NCBI GenBank assembly: GCA_009699025.1
Contig: WLOZ01000166.1
Coordinates: 1 to 5,400, forward strand
DNA length: 5,400 bases
Direction: 5' to 3'
DNA from: Actinomycetota bacterium
GTDB lineage: Bacteria > Actinomycetota > Actinomycetes > S36-B12 > CAIYMF01
In this document: piece by piece, positions 1 to 5,137 of the stretch
Layout of the letters: every line of letters starts with the position of its first letter
Position numbering within the stretch: position 1 is the first letter of the stretch
Translations under genes and position numbers: made by a program
The notes under the pieces: model-generated
What the model was told of the DNA's origin: nothing
What the model saw: the letters and a program-made list of their open reading frames with translations, nothing else
The model's database searches: none

Positions 1-246
1 ACCCAGCGCATCACCGCCCGTCGCGACATGGTGCGGGGGGTTGACCGCGTGGTCACGGCGATCGACGAGCTCTACCGCATGGGTGGGGCCTCGGCCATCC
101 ACACCGACACCGGTCGCCCGCTCGAGCGCTTCTGGCGCGACCTGCACGCGGGCGGCAGCCACGTGTGCAACGTGCGCGAGCCCATCTACGTGGGGTGGGG
201 CGTGAACGAGTTCGGTGGCGACATCGCCCTCGGCACCCTGTACTGA
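1..246 (+). CDS. Flavin-dependent monooxygenase, oxygenase component (3' end only)
   Basis: Frame 1 is open from the left edge to TGA at 244-246 and gives the last 81 residues of a protein. The pattern is that of the C-terminal helical domain of the acyl-CoA-dehydrogenase-fold flavin monooxygenases (HpaB, HsaA and DszC type). A segment with GGASAIHTDTGRPLERFWRDLHAGGSHV is seen as GGASAIH, then RFWRDLHAGGSHV, the usual glycine-rich turn followed by the R-x-x-R-D-x-H helix. Members of this family use reduced FMN or FAD from a separate reductase to hydroxylate phenols or to oxidise heteroaromatics. A flavin reductase is encoded at 2152-3327 and a ring-cleavage dioxygenase at 1258-2127, so an ortho-hydroxylating role giving a catechol is a reasonable inference. 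The substrate cannot be told from this fragment, and a true acyl-CoA dehydrogenase is the alternative. Family placement is fairly firm; exact function is open. Confidence 0.8.
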   Translation, partial: TQRITARRDMVRGVDRVVTAIDELYRMGGASAIHTDTGRPLERFWRDLHAGGSHVCNVREPIYVGWGVNEFGGDIALGTLY

Positions 247-279
247 TCCCATGCTCGGCAACTCTCGGGAGGACCTGCG

Positions 280-1074
280 ATGACTGCTCAGATTGAGCTG
301 GTGGCTGAAGGAGGGTCAACGGCATCGGTGACGAAGGCGCTGCGACTGCTCGACGTGTTCCGGTCGGGAGGGCCGGTCCTCGGCGTGAGCGAGCTGGCGC
401 GTCAGGCCGGTGTGGCGAAGTCGACGGCGTTCCGGCTGCTCTCGCTACTTGAGGAGGCTGAGCTCGTCGAGCGCGAGGGTCGCGGGTACCGACTCTCGTG
501 GCGGCTGTTTGAGCTGGGCAACACGGTGCAGCACCGCTGGCCGAGCGGACTGCGCGAGATCGCTGCGCCGTGGCTCACGGAGGTGTTCGTGCAGTCCCGG
601 CAGGTCGTGCACCTCACCGTGCTCGACGGGTCGGACGTGCTGTTCCTCGACAAGGTAAGCGGTTCGCGGTCGATTCGGGTGCCGTCCTCGGTGGGTGGCC
701 GGCTGCCGGCGAGTGTCACCGCATCGGGCAAGGCGATGCTGGCGTTCAGCCCTGCGGCGCGCGTGAGGGAGGTCCTCGAGGAGGGCCTGTCGAGTCGCAC
801 CCCGTACTCGATCACCGAGCCTGGTCGCCTCGCAAGCGAATTGCGTCGAATCCGCGAAGTCGGATTTGCCGTAGATCGCGAGGAGGCGTGCCGGGGAGTG
901 GTTGCCGTCGCGGCCCCGGTGATGACCGGGTCCAAGGTGATCGCGGCGGTGTCGGTCGTCGGTTCTGCCAGCCGGTTCGACTTCGACGGCCTGTCGAACC
1001 TCGTGCGCAACGCGGCCCGCCGCATCGCGATCGACCTGGGATCGGACGCGGCTGCGGCGATCACGAGTCGCTAG
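280..1074 (+). CDS. IclR-family transcriptional regulator
   Basis: The protein has 264 residues, the normal length for the family. Residues about 16-75 form the winged helix-turn-helix (SVTKALRLLDVF, then VSELARQAGVAKSTAFRLL, then a wing ending in GRGYRLS). Residues about 90-255 form the effector-binding domain, with RLPASVTASGKAMLAF at 141-156 and the typical GFAVDREEACRGVVAVAAPV at 195-214. IclR proteins bind promoter DNA as dimers or tetramers and respond to small aromatic or organic-acid ligands, acting as activators or repressors of catabolic operons. The ATG at 280 is well supported by GGGAGGA at 267-273 with 6 nt spacing. The gene starts 33 bp after the monooxygenase stop and is followed by a 183-bp gap before the dioxygenase, so it sits inside the pathway cluster and most likely controls it. 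Ligand unknown. Confidence 0.95.
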   Translation: MTAQIELVAEGGSTASVTKALRLLDVFRSGGPVLGVSELARQAGVAKSTAFRLLSLLEEAELVEREGRGYRLSWRLFELGNTVQHRWPSGLREIAAPWLTEVFVQSRQVVHLTVLDGSDVLFLDKVSGSRSIRVPSSVGGRLPASVTASGKAMLAFSPAARVREVLEEGLSSRTPYSITEPGRLASELRRIREVGFAVDREEACRGVVAVAAPVMTGSKVIAAVSVVGSASRFDFDGLSNLVRNAARRIAIDLGSDAAAAITSR

Positions 1075-1257
1075 TCTCGTCGCACGTTGTCGGGGCGCCT
1101 GCCCACGTTCCGACCACTGGCACATGTTTGAAGCACGACGGGCACACCCTCCGTACTGTCCTCTCAGGATCATCTCGGGGTGCTGCCCAAGCAGGCGCTG
1201 AGCAAGGTCCCACTCCACTTCAGGCACGTGTCGAACCACCAGCAAAGGAGCCCCACC
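1075..1257 (+). promoter_or_regulatory. Intergenic region upstream of the dioxygenase gene, probable promoter/operator
   Basis: This 183-bp gap is the only sizeable one in the left gene run and probably carries a promoter or IclR operator for the dioxygenase-reductase pair. It contains imperfect copies of a CACGT-x-TCGAACCAC-like word: CACGTTCCGACCAC at 1104-1117, CACATGTTTGAAGCA at 1121-1135 and CACGTGTCGAACCAC at 1225-1239. A weaker start of the word is at 1083. TACTGT at 1154-1159 fits a loose -10 hexamer, but the only TTGAAG-like -35 (1128-1133) is 20 bp away, which is too far to be convincing. No strong terminator follows the IclR gene. Confidence 0.35.
1245..1250 (+). promoter_or_regulatory. 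Ribosome binding site that fixes the dioxygenase start
   Basis: AAGGAG lies 7 nt before the ATG at 1258. An in-frame upstream start at 1180 would add 26 residues with no family resemblance and has no comparable site. The 1258 start also puts the first iron-ligand histidine at residue 146, as in classical BphC enzymes. Confidence 0.85.
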
Positions 1258-2127
1258 ATGGCAGCAGAGGTCCGCACCCTCGGGTACTGCATCATCTCTA
1301 CCGGCGACCTCGTCGCGTGGGAGGCGTTCGCGTGCGACCTGCTGGGTCTGCAGGTCGCCGACCGCACCGACGAGCGGCTGCGCCTGCGCAACGACGAGAA
1401 GGCCTACCGCCTCGAGGTCCAGCGCGGGGACGCCGAGGGGGTTACGGTCCTGGGGTGGGAGGTCGATGGTGCCGCCGAGCTCGCCGAGCTGGCGTCGAGG
1501 GTTGAGGCGGCGGGCTACGAGGTGACTCGGGAGGGCAGCGAGCTGGCGCGCCAGCGCAGCGTCACCGAGCTGGTGAGCTTCACCGACCCCGACGGCCTGC
1601 GCCTTGAGCTCTTCTACGGACAGCTCAACGACAAGCGCAAGTTCGTCTCGCCCACCGGCGCCAACTTCCTCACCGGTGACGGCGGACTCGGCCACGTGTT
1701 CCAGCTCGTGAACGAGGAAGAGCCGTTTCGGCACCTGTACCTCGACGTGCTGGGCTTCAAGCTGAGCGACTTCATCGACTTCGGGCCGATACAGGCAACC
1801 TTCACGCACTGCAACGAGCGGCACCACTCCTTCGCCTTCGCGCCGGTTCCCGACGCGCCGAAGGGGATCGGCCACATCATGTTCGAGGTCGACGACATCG
1901 ACATCGTGGGCCGCGCCTATGACAAGGTCGTCAAGGAGAAGGCCGCTCCGCTGGTGCTCACGTTCGGGCGTCACTCCAACGATCAGATGATGTCGTTCTA
2001 CATGACTAGTCCCTCGGGATTCCAGATCGAGTACGGCACTGGCGGGGTGCTGATCGACGACGAGACGTGGCGTCCCTCGCGGTATGACGCGCCCAATTTC
2101 TGGGGTCACGAGCGCGTTCAGGGCTGA
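1258..2127 (+). CDS. Type I extradiol (meta-cleavage) dioxygenase, VOC superfamily
   Basis: The 289-residue product is a two-domain vicinal-oxygen-chelate protein of the BphC/HsaC class, close to that family's usual 290-300 residues. Residues 1-130 are the non-catalytic N-terminal domain and 140-289 the catalytic one. The expected Fe(II) ligands are present: His146 (GLGHVF), His206 (GIGHIMFEVDD) and Glu258 (QIEYG). Second-shell residues are also there: His189/His190 (RHHSFAF), matching the active-site His195 of BphC, His239 (GRHSND) and Tyr248 (SFYM). Such enzymes cleave a catechol next to the hydroxyls to give a yellow ring-opened product in the cytoplasm. The flavin reductase gene starts 24 bp downstream, so the two are almost certainly co-transcribed. 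An HsaC-like steroid role or a biphenyl/alkylphenol-type substrate are both possible; the sequence does not decide. Confidence 0.92.
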   Translation: MAAEVRTLGYCIISTGDLVAWEAFACDLLGLQVADRTDERLRLRNDEKAYRLEVQRGDAEGVTVLGWEVDGAAELAELASRVEAAGYEVTREGSELARQRSVTELVSFTDPDGLRLELFYGQLNDKRKFVSPTGANFLTGDGGLGHVFQLVNEEEPFRHLYLDVLGFKLSDFIDFGPIQATFTHCNERHHSFAFAPVPDAPKGIGHIMFEVDDIDIVGRAYDKVVKEKAAPLVLTFGRHSNDQMMSFYMTSPSGFQIEYGTGGVLIDDETWRPSRYDAPNFWGHERVQG

Positions 2128-2151
2128 TCCGGCGACACCCGGAGAAGAGCC

Positions 2152-3327
2152 ATGACCGAGCTCGACCATCTGCGCTTCCGTGAGGTGATGGGTCACTACC
2201 CCACGGGGGTGGTGCTCGTCACGGCTGTCGTCGACGGCGAGCCCGTCGGGATGATCGTGGGGTCCTTCACGTCGGTCTCACTCGACCCGCCCCTTGTGGC
2301 CTACCTCCCCACGACGACGTCGACCACCTTCGCGCGACTCCGCGAGGCGAAGGTGTTCTGCGTGAACGTCCTGTCCGCCGAGCAGGAGCCGCTGTGCCGG
2401 CGCATGGCGTCGCGGGCCGACGACAAGTGGGTAGGCGTGGGGTGGGAGCCATCGGCAGGAGGAGCCCCGATCATCGACGGCGCCGTCGCATGGTTGGAGT
2501 GCGGCGTGCACTCGATCGCCGAGGCAGGCGATCACTACCTCGTCATGGGTCACGTTCGCGACATGGACGTGCTGACCCCCGAGACCCCGCTGCTCTTCTT
2601 CCAGGGCGGCTATGGGCGCTTCACGCTGTCGTCGCTCGTTGCCTCGTCGTCACCTGACCTGGTGATGGCGATCCGGCTGGCGGAGGTGGTCCGTGAGGAC
2701 GTCGAGGAACTGAGCCATCGTCTCGGAGTCGGCTGCGACGTGATCGCCGCCGTGGGCCATGACCTCGTCTTCGTCGGTGCAGCCGGGACCGGCGATGAGC
2801 TGTCCACGGGCCCGATCCTCGGCTCCCGCATTCCCCTGATGGCTCCCCTGGGCGAGCAGTACGTGGCGTGGGCGGGGGAGGAGGCTGCGGCACGATGGAT
2901 CGAGCGAAGTGGCGCGCGCGACGCCGACACTCAGGCAACCCTGAAGCGGCGCTTGGAGAAGGCCCGCATCCGGGGGTTCTCCATGTCGCGAATCCCGGCG
3001 GACCAGGAGCTCGATTTTTACTCGGCGGTGCGGGCCTACACGGACTCCGATCACCTCACGCCCGCTCAGGAGAGAGGGCTGCGCGGAGCGATCGTGGCGT
3101 GGTCGCGCAGCTACGACCCGGTCGACGTGGTGCCCGAGGAGACCTACGAGCCGCACTCGCTGGCGGTGGCAGTGCTCGACTCACAGTCTCAGCCACTGCT
3201 GATTCTGCGGCTCACCGACCTGCCGCACCCGGCGCCCGGCGAGCAGATTATCGACTGGGTCCGCGAGCTGCGCGTCTGTTCATCCCGAGTGTCCGCGAAG
3301 GTCGACAAGGCCGCTAGAAGGGCCTGA
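2152..3327 (+). CDS. Flavin reductase fused to an IclR-type effector-binding domain
   Basis: The protein has 391 residues, about twice a stand-alone HpaC/HsaB-type reductase. Residues about 7-160 are a flavin-reductase-like FMN-binding domain: FREVMGHYPTGVVLVTA at 9-25, a GSFTSVSLDPPLVAY strand-loop at 37-51, FCVNVLSAEQ at 69-78 and the family's G-D-H signature at 126-128 (AGDHYLVMGHV). It should reduce FMN or FAD with NAD(P)H for the monooxygenase encoded at the left edge. Residues about 168-385 resemble the IclR ligand-binding domain: AIRLAEVVREDVEELSHRLG, DLVFVGAAG, SRIPLMAPLGEQYVAW at 225-240 (compare RLPASVTASGKAMLAF in the neighbouring IclR protein), then KARIRGFSMSRIPADQE and LAVAVLDSQSQPLL. 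No helix-turn-helix is present. GGAGAAG at 2141-2147 supports the start. Inference: the C-terminal half senses the aromatic substrate and gates reductase activity. The reductase half is firm; the IclR half is read by pattern only. Confidence 0.88.
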   Translation: MTELDHLRFREVMGHYPTGVVLVTAVVDGEPVGMIVGSFTSVSLDPPLVAYLPTTTSTTFARLREAKVFCVNVLSAEQEPLCRRMASRADDKWVGVGWEPSAGGAPIIDGAVAWLECGVHSIAEAGDHYLVMGHVRDMDVLTPETPLLFFQGGYGRFTLSSLVASSSPDLVMAIRLAEVVREDVEELSHRLGVGCDVIAAVGHDLVFVGAAGTGDELSTGPILGSRIPLMAPLGEQYVAWAGEEAAARWIERSGARDADTQATLKRRLEKARIRGFSMSRIPADQELDFYSAVRAYTDSDHLTPAQERGLRGAIVAWSRSYDPVDVVPEETYEPHSLAVAVLDSQSQPLLILRLTDLPHPAPGEQIIDWVRELRVCSSRVSAKVDKAARRA

Positions 3328-3339
3328 GAGAAGAACCGC

Positions 3340-3417
3340 ATGCGCATCGTCCGCTACAGCAGGGGAGGAGCGGAGTAGTACGGCTTCGTCGTGGAAGGCG
3401 AAGTCGAAGTGCTGCAG
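3340..3417 (+). pseudogene. Remnant of a fumarylacetoacetate-hydrolase family gene
   Basis: The ATG at 3340 follows the reductase stop by 12 bp and has a purine-rich GAGAGAAG site just before it. It reads MRIVRYSRGGAE, then TAG at 3376-3378, then YGFVVEGEVEVLQ in the same frame. This is the usual N-terminus of FAH-family hydrolases/isomerases (MRIVRY..GG...YG.VEGD.V). A single C-to-T change (CAG to TAG) would explain the stop. After about codon 26 the resemblance ends, and no FAH catalytic domain (about 200 residues) follows anywhere in the window. FAH-family enzymes process ring-opened products of catechol cleavage, so this was probably the next gene of the operon. It would now yield only a 12-residue peptide. 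The match is short, so the family call is good but not certain. Confidence 0.6.
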
Positions 3418-3463
3418 CAGGTCCGCCGGGCCTTCGTCGACAATTCGGTCGAGGTCCTCAGCC

Positions 3464-3484
3464 TTCGTGGTTCGCCTCCACGAA
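3464..3484. terminator. Hairpin between convergent gene runs, possible terminator
   Basis: TTCGTGG at 3464-3470 and CCACGAA at 3478-3484 form a perfect 7-bp stem with a 7-nt loop. There is no T-run on either strand, so it is only a weak candidate for a shared terminator of the convergent reductase and TetR transcripts. It may instead be leftover coding sequence. Confidence 0.25.
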
Positions 3485-3510
3485 TGCACTGTCTGGTCAG
3501 GCCCCGCCCG

Positions 3511-3530
3511 CGCCGAGCTCATCGTCGGCG
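3511..3530. repeat. Short inverted repeat in the convergent gap
   Basis: CGCCGA (3511-3516) and TCGGCG (3525-3530) pair as a 6-bp stem around an 8-nt loop. It lies within the reading frame of the SDR remnant. In DNA this GC-rich such a stem can arise by chance; no function is claimed. Confidence 0.2.
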
Positions 3531-3568
3531 AAGGTCACTAGGTCGTTCACTGGGGCTCGACGGGTGAT

Positions 3569-3592
3569 GTCGGCTCCCAGTCCTGAGCCGAC
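3569..3592. repeat. Perfect 8-bp inverted repeat inside the SDR remnant
   Basis: GTCGGCTC (3569-3576) and GAGCCGAC (3585-3592) form an 8-bp stem with an 8-nt loop. It coincides with the codons of the glycine-rich motif VGSGLGAD, so the symmetry may simply come from coding Gly/Ser/Ala/Asp codons. No T-run follows on either strand, so a terminator role is weakly supported. Confidence 0.3.
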
Positions 3593-3641
3593 GCCGGCAA
3601 CGACGACGACCTTCCCGGAGAAGCGGAGCACAGTGGGCACG

Positions 3642-4949
3642 TCAGTGCACTTCCGACTCGGTGGCCCGCGCGACCGTCGAGGCGAGGATGTCGACGAGGA
3701 ACTCGACGAATCCAGGCACCGATGGCTCGGCATCGTCAATCTGGTGACCTATGAAGAACCCGTCGGTTGCCGCGATGAGGGTCTGGGCGAGCACGTGGGG
3801 CAGGGCGGGCTCGGCATCGATTGCCGCGGGCGGGAGGAACTCGGCGAACCAGCCGGCGATCCCCTCTTCAATTCCTTTGCGGATCACGAGGAACCGGGCA
3901 CGCGCGGCGACATCCTCGCTGTGCTGCTCGAGGGTGAGCATGTGGCCGATGCGCATGAACGAGGGAGCGTCGAGGAGACTGCGCACCGAGCGTCGGAGGA
4001 TGGCCCGCAGTGCGGCGTCCCAGGTCTGGCCGGGCTCGGGCGGGTTCCACGCTGGCTGGGCGGCACTCCACTCGTCCCAGCTGTGCTGGACGACCTCGGC
4101 CAGCAGTTCGTCCTTGTCGGCGAAGAACCAGTACACCGAGCTGGCCGGCAGCCCGGCCTGCTTGCAGATGCGGGAGATCGTCGTGCCCTTATAGCCACGC
4201 TCGGAGGCAATCTCCTCTGCTGCCCGGAGTAGGCGCTCGCGCGAGTCGTCGCTCGCGCCTTCGAGTGCTGCCTCGACCGCGGGCTCCACCGGCTCATGTA
4301 CGTGCTGCAGTGAGCCTGGAACGTCGCTAGCCCACTTCTGCGCCGCATCGGCCATCCCCTCGCCCACCAGGGCGCACAGGCGCTGGAGGTCGAGGGATGG
4401 GGTCGCGCGGTGTGCGACGAAGAGCCCGTCCACCAGCGAGAGATACGAGCGGGAGAGCAGGTCGGTGAGCGCCGGGGCGTCCTCGCCGATTTGCGGCAGT
4501 ACGCTGCGCCACCACTCATCGAGGATGAGAATCGTCTCCTGACGCACCAGCATGAACCGCTCCTGGGCGGCGATTCGACGGGTCTTGCGCAGCATGGAGA
4601 CCATAAGTCCGAGGCGCCAGTACTCGGGCTCAGTCTCGATCGAGCCGGTCGACAGTCGCAGCCGGGTCATGATCCGCTCTCGCGGAGAGCCTGAGTAGTT
4701 CGCGGGCTGCCACGTGGGGCCCTCGCGCCGCCAGGTGCGGTAGCTGTAGTCGAGCGCCTCGGCCAGCAGCTCATCCTTGTTCTTGAACTGCCAGTACACA
4801 GAGCTTGCAGGCACCTCGGCGCGCTCGGTGATGAGGGCGACGGTCGTACCGTCGTAGCCCCGCTCAGCGGCGATCGCCAGCGCGGCATCGATGATGCGCT
4901 GCCGCGACTCTTGGCCCTGGCGGTGGCGGCGGTCAGTCTTCGCCGGCAT
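3642..4949 (-). CDS. Tandem TetR-family transcriptional regulator (two TetR units in one chain)
   Basis: The product has 435 residues, twice a normal TetR protein (about 190-220). The first helix-turn-helix lies at about 15-62 (RIIDAALAIAAERGYDGTTV, then PASSVYWQFKNKDELLAE at 47-64) and the second at about 236-285 (RLLRAAEEIASERGYKGTTI, then PASSVYWFFADKDELLAE at 268-285). The shared 18-residue block differs at only three or four positions, 221 residues apart. The ligand-binding halves also align: PTWQP with PAWNP, and ERFMLVRQETI..LDEWW with ARFLVIRKGIEEGIAGWF. The whole unit was therefore duplicated. TetR proteins are usually homodimeric repressors released by a small molecule; here one chain could be a built-in pseudo-dimer or bind two operators. 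AGGAGG at 4968-4963 (13 nt away) and AGGTG at 4958-4954 lie before the ATG. The gene is divergent from the PrpD-family gene at 5138 and precedes the SDR remnant. The ligand is unknown. Confidence 0.93.
   Translation of the reverse strand: MPAKTDRRHRQGQESRQRIIDAALAIAAERGYDGTTVALITERAEVPASSVYWQFKNKDELLAEALDYSYRTWRREGPTWQPANYSGSPRERIMTRLRLSTGSIETEPEYWRLGLMVSMLRKTRRIAAQERFMLVRQETILILDEWWRSVLPQIGEDAPALTDLLSRSYLSLVDGLFVAHRATPSLDLQRLCALVGEGMADAAQKWASDVPGSLQHVHEPVEPAVEAALEGASDDSRERLLRAAEEIASERGYKGTTISRICKQAGLPASSVYWFFADKDELLAEVVQHSWDEWSAAQPAWNPPEPGQTWDAALRAILRRSVRSLLDAPSFMRIGHMLTLEQHSEDVAARARFLVIRKGIEEGIAGWFAEFLPPAAIDAEPALPHVLAQTLIAATDGFFIGHQIDDAEPSVPGFVEFLVDILASTVARATESEVH
4094..4803 (-). repeat. 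Internal duplication in the TetR gene, visible at DNA level
   Basis: Copies at 4094-4140 and 4757-4803 encode the recognition-helix and KDELLAE regions of the two TetR units and are exactly 663 bp (221 codons) apart. CCTCGGCCAGCAG is identical at 4094-4106 and 4757-4769, and CCAGTACAC at 4128-4136 and 4791-4799. The sequence between them has drifted, so the duplication is old and not a recent copy error. Confidence 0.8.
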
Positions 4950-4975
4950 CGCTCACCTGGGTCCTCCTCATGTGG

Positions 4976-5024
4976 TCGTGGCCGTCACTCGTGCCTAGAA
5001 TCGTGCCGCAAGTCGTGCCGAGGC
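4976..5024 (+). promoter_or_regulatory. Direct-repeat ladder (TCGTGCC, 12-bp period), candidate operator
   Basis: TCGTGCC occurs exactly at 4989-4995, 5001-5007 and 5013-5019, each step 12 bp. A degenerate fourth copy, TCGTGGC, is at 4976-4982, 13 bp before the first. The ladder lies between the divergent tandem TetR gene (start 4949, minus) and the PrpD-family gene (start 5138, plus), and it brackets a -10-like hexamer. Regulators of this type commonly bind their own divergent intergenic region, so this is a natural operator candidate. That the tandem TetR binds it is inference. Confidence 0.5.
4996..5001 (+). promoter_or_regulatory. Candidate -10 element for the PrpD-family gene
   Basis: TAGAAT matches the sigma-70-type TATAAT at five of six positions and is one of the few AT-rich hexamers in this gap. 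It sits exactly between two TCGTGCC repeats. No good -35 is seen 16-18 bp upstream (the sequence there is TGGTCG-like), as is often the case in actinomycetes. Transcription from here would give a leader of roughly 130 nt before the ATG at 5138. Confidence 0.35.
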
Positions 5025-5076
5025 GATGACCCACTGCTCTCATGCTGCCGCTTGTTGGCGCCGCGGGGAAATCATT

Positions 5077-5090
5077 CGTTCGAGCGGACG
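5077..5090. repeat. Imperfect palindrome in the leader of the PrpD-family gene
   Basis: CGTTCGAGCGGACG matches its own reverse complement at 10 of 14 positions, and CGTTC at 5077-5081 is also repeated inverted as GAACG at 5091-5095. The size and symmetry resemble a TetR-type operator. GC-rich chance symmetry is the alternative. Confidence 0.3.
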
Positions 5091-5137
5091 GAACGCGGCG
5101 CTTCCCCCACAGGCGCTCGGGTCGTCAGGCTTGGCCC

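Larger units (their letters stand above)
3497..3640 (-). pseudogene. Remnant of a short-chain dehydrogenase/reductase (SDR) gene
   Basis: On the minus strand a GTG at 3640-3638 starts just 1 nt after the TGA of the TetR gene, with GGAAG at 3654-3650 as a possible ribosome site. The product would be 47 residues. Residues 4-22 read VLRFSGKVVVVAGVGSGLG, the first beta strand and NAD(P)-binding glycine motif of an SDR (TGxxxGxG with Ala in place of Thr). SDRs are normally about 250 residues; here the resemblance ends after residue 26, and a tail ending in DELGAGGA reaches a stop with no Asn-Ser-Tyr-Lys catalytic part. The tight spacing implies it was once the second gene of the TetR operon. It is presumably non-functional. 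The glycine motif is clear; calling it SDR rather than another Rossmann protein is likely but rests on few residues. Confidence 0.6.

Noticed and set aside
402..1064. A 220-codon minus-strand frame opposite the IclR gene
   Set aside because: Low-complexity Ser/Arg/Thr-rich translation typical of a shadow frame; the plus strand has a clear IclR protein with a good ribosome site.
1093..1104. GGGC/GCCC hairpin after the IclR gene as a terminator
   Set aside because: Only a 4-bp stem with a 4-nt loop and no T-run; too weak to call.
1180..1257. Upstream in-frame ATG for the dioxygenase
   Set aside because: The added 26 residues do not resemble the family, and the AAGGAG site clearly serves the ATG at 1258.
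445..2196. A 583-codon open frame on the minus strand opposite the IclR and dioxygenase genes
   Set aside because: It is antisense to two well-recognised genes, crosses their intergenic gap and shows no family resemblance. Long open antisense frames are expected in DNA this GC-rich.
3280..3522. An 80-codon minus-strand frame across the convergent gap
   Set aside because: It is antisense to the end of the reductase and the FAH remnant, has no recognisable pattern and no convincing ribosome site.
3569..3592. Perfect 8-bp stem considered as an intrinsic terminator
   Set aside because: No T-run on either strand, and the symmetry falls exactly on the SDR glycine-motif codons, so it is listed only as a repeat.
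3328..3641. Mobile-element insertion as the cause of the broken genes
   Set aside because: No transposase fragment, terminal inverted repeats or target-site duplication can be seen; a deletion is simpler.
3564..4232. A 222-codon plus-strand frame opposite the TetR gene
   Set aside because: It overlaps the second TetR unit, whose motifs are unmistakable, and its translation (Gly/Glu-rich, no domain pattern) looks like a mirror of that coding sequence.
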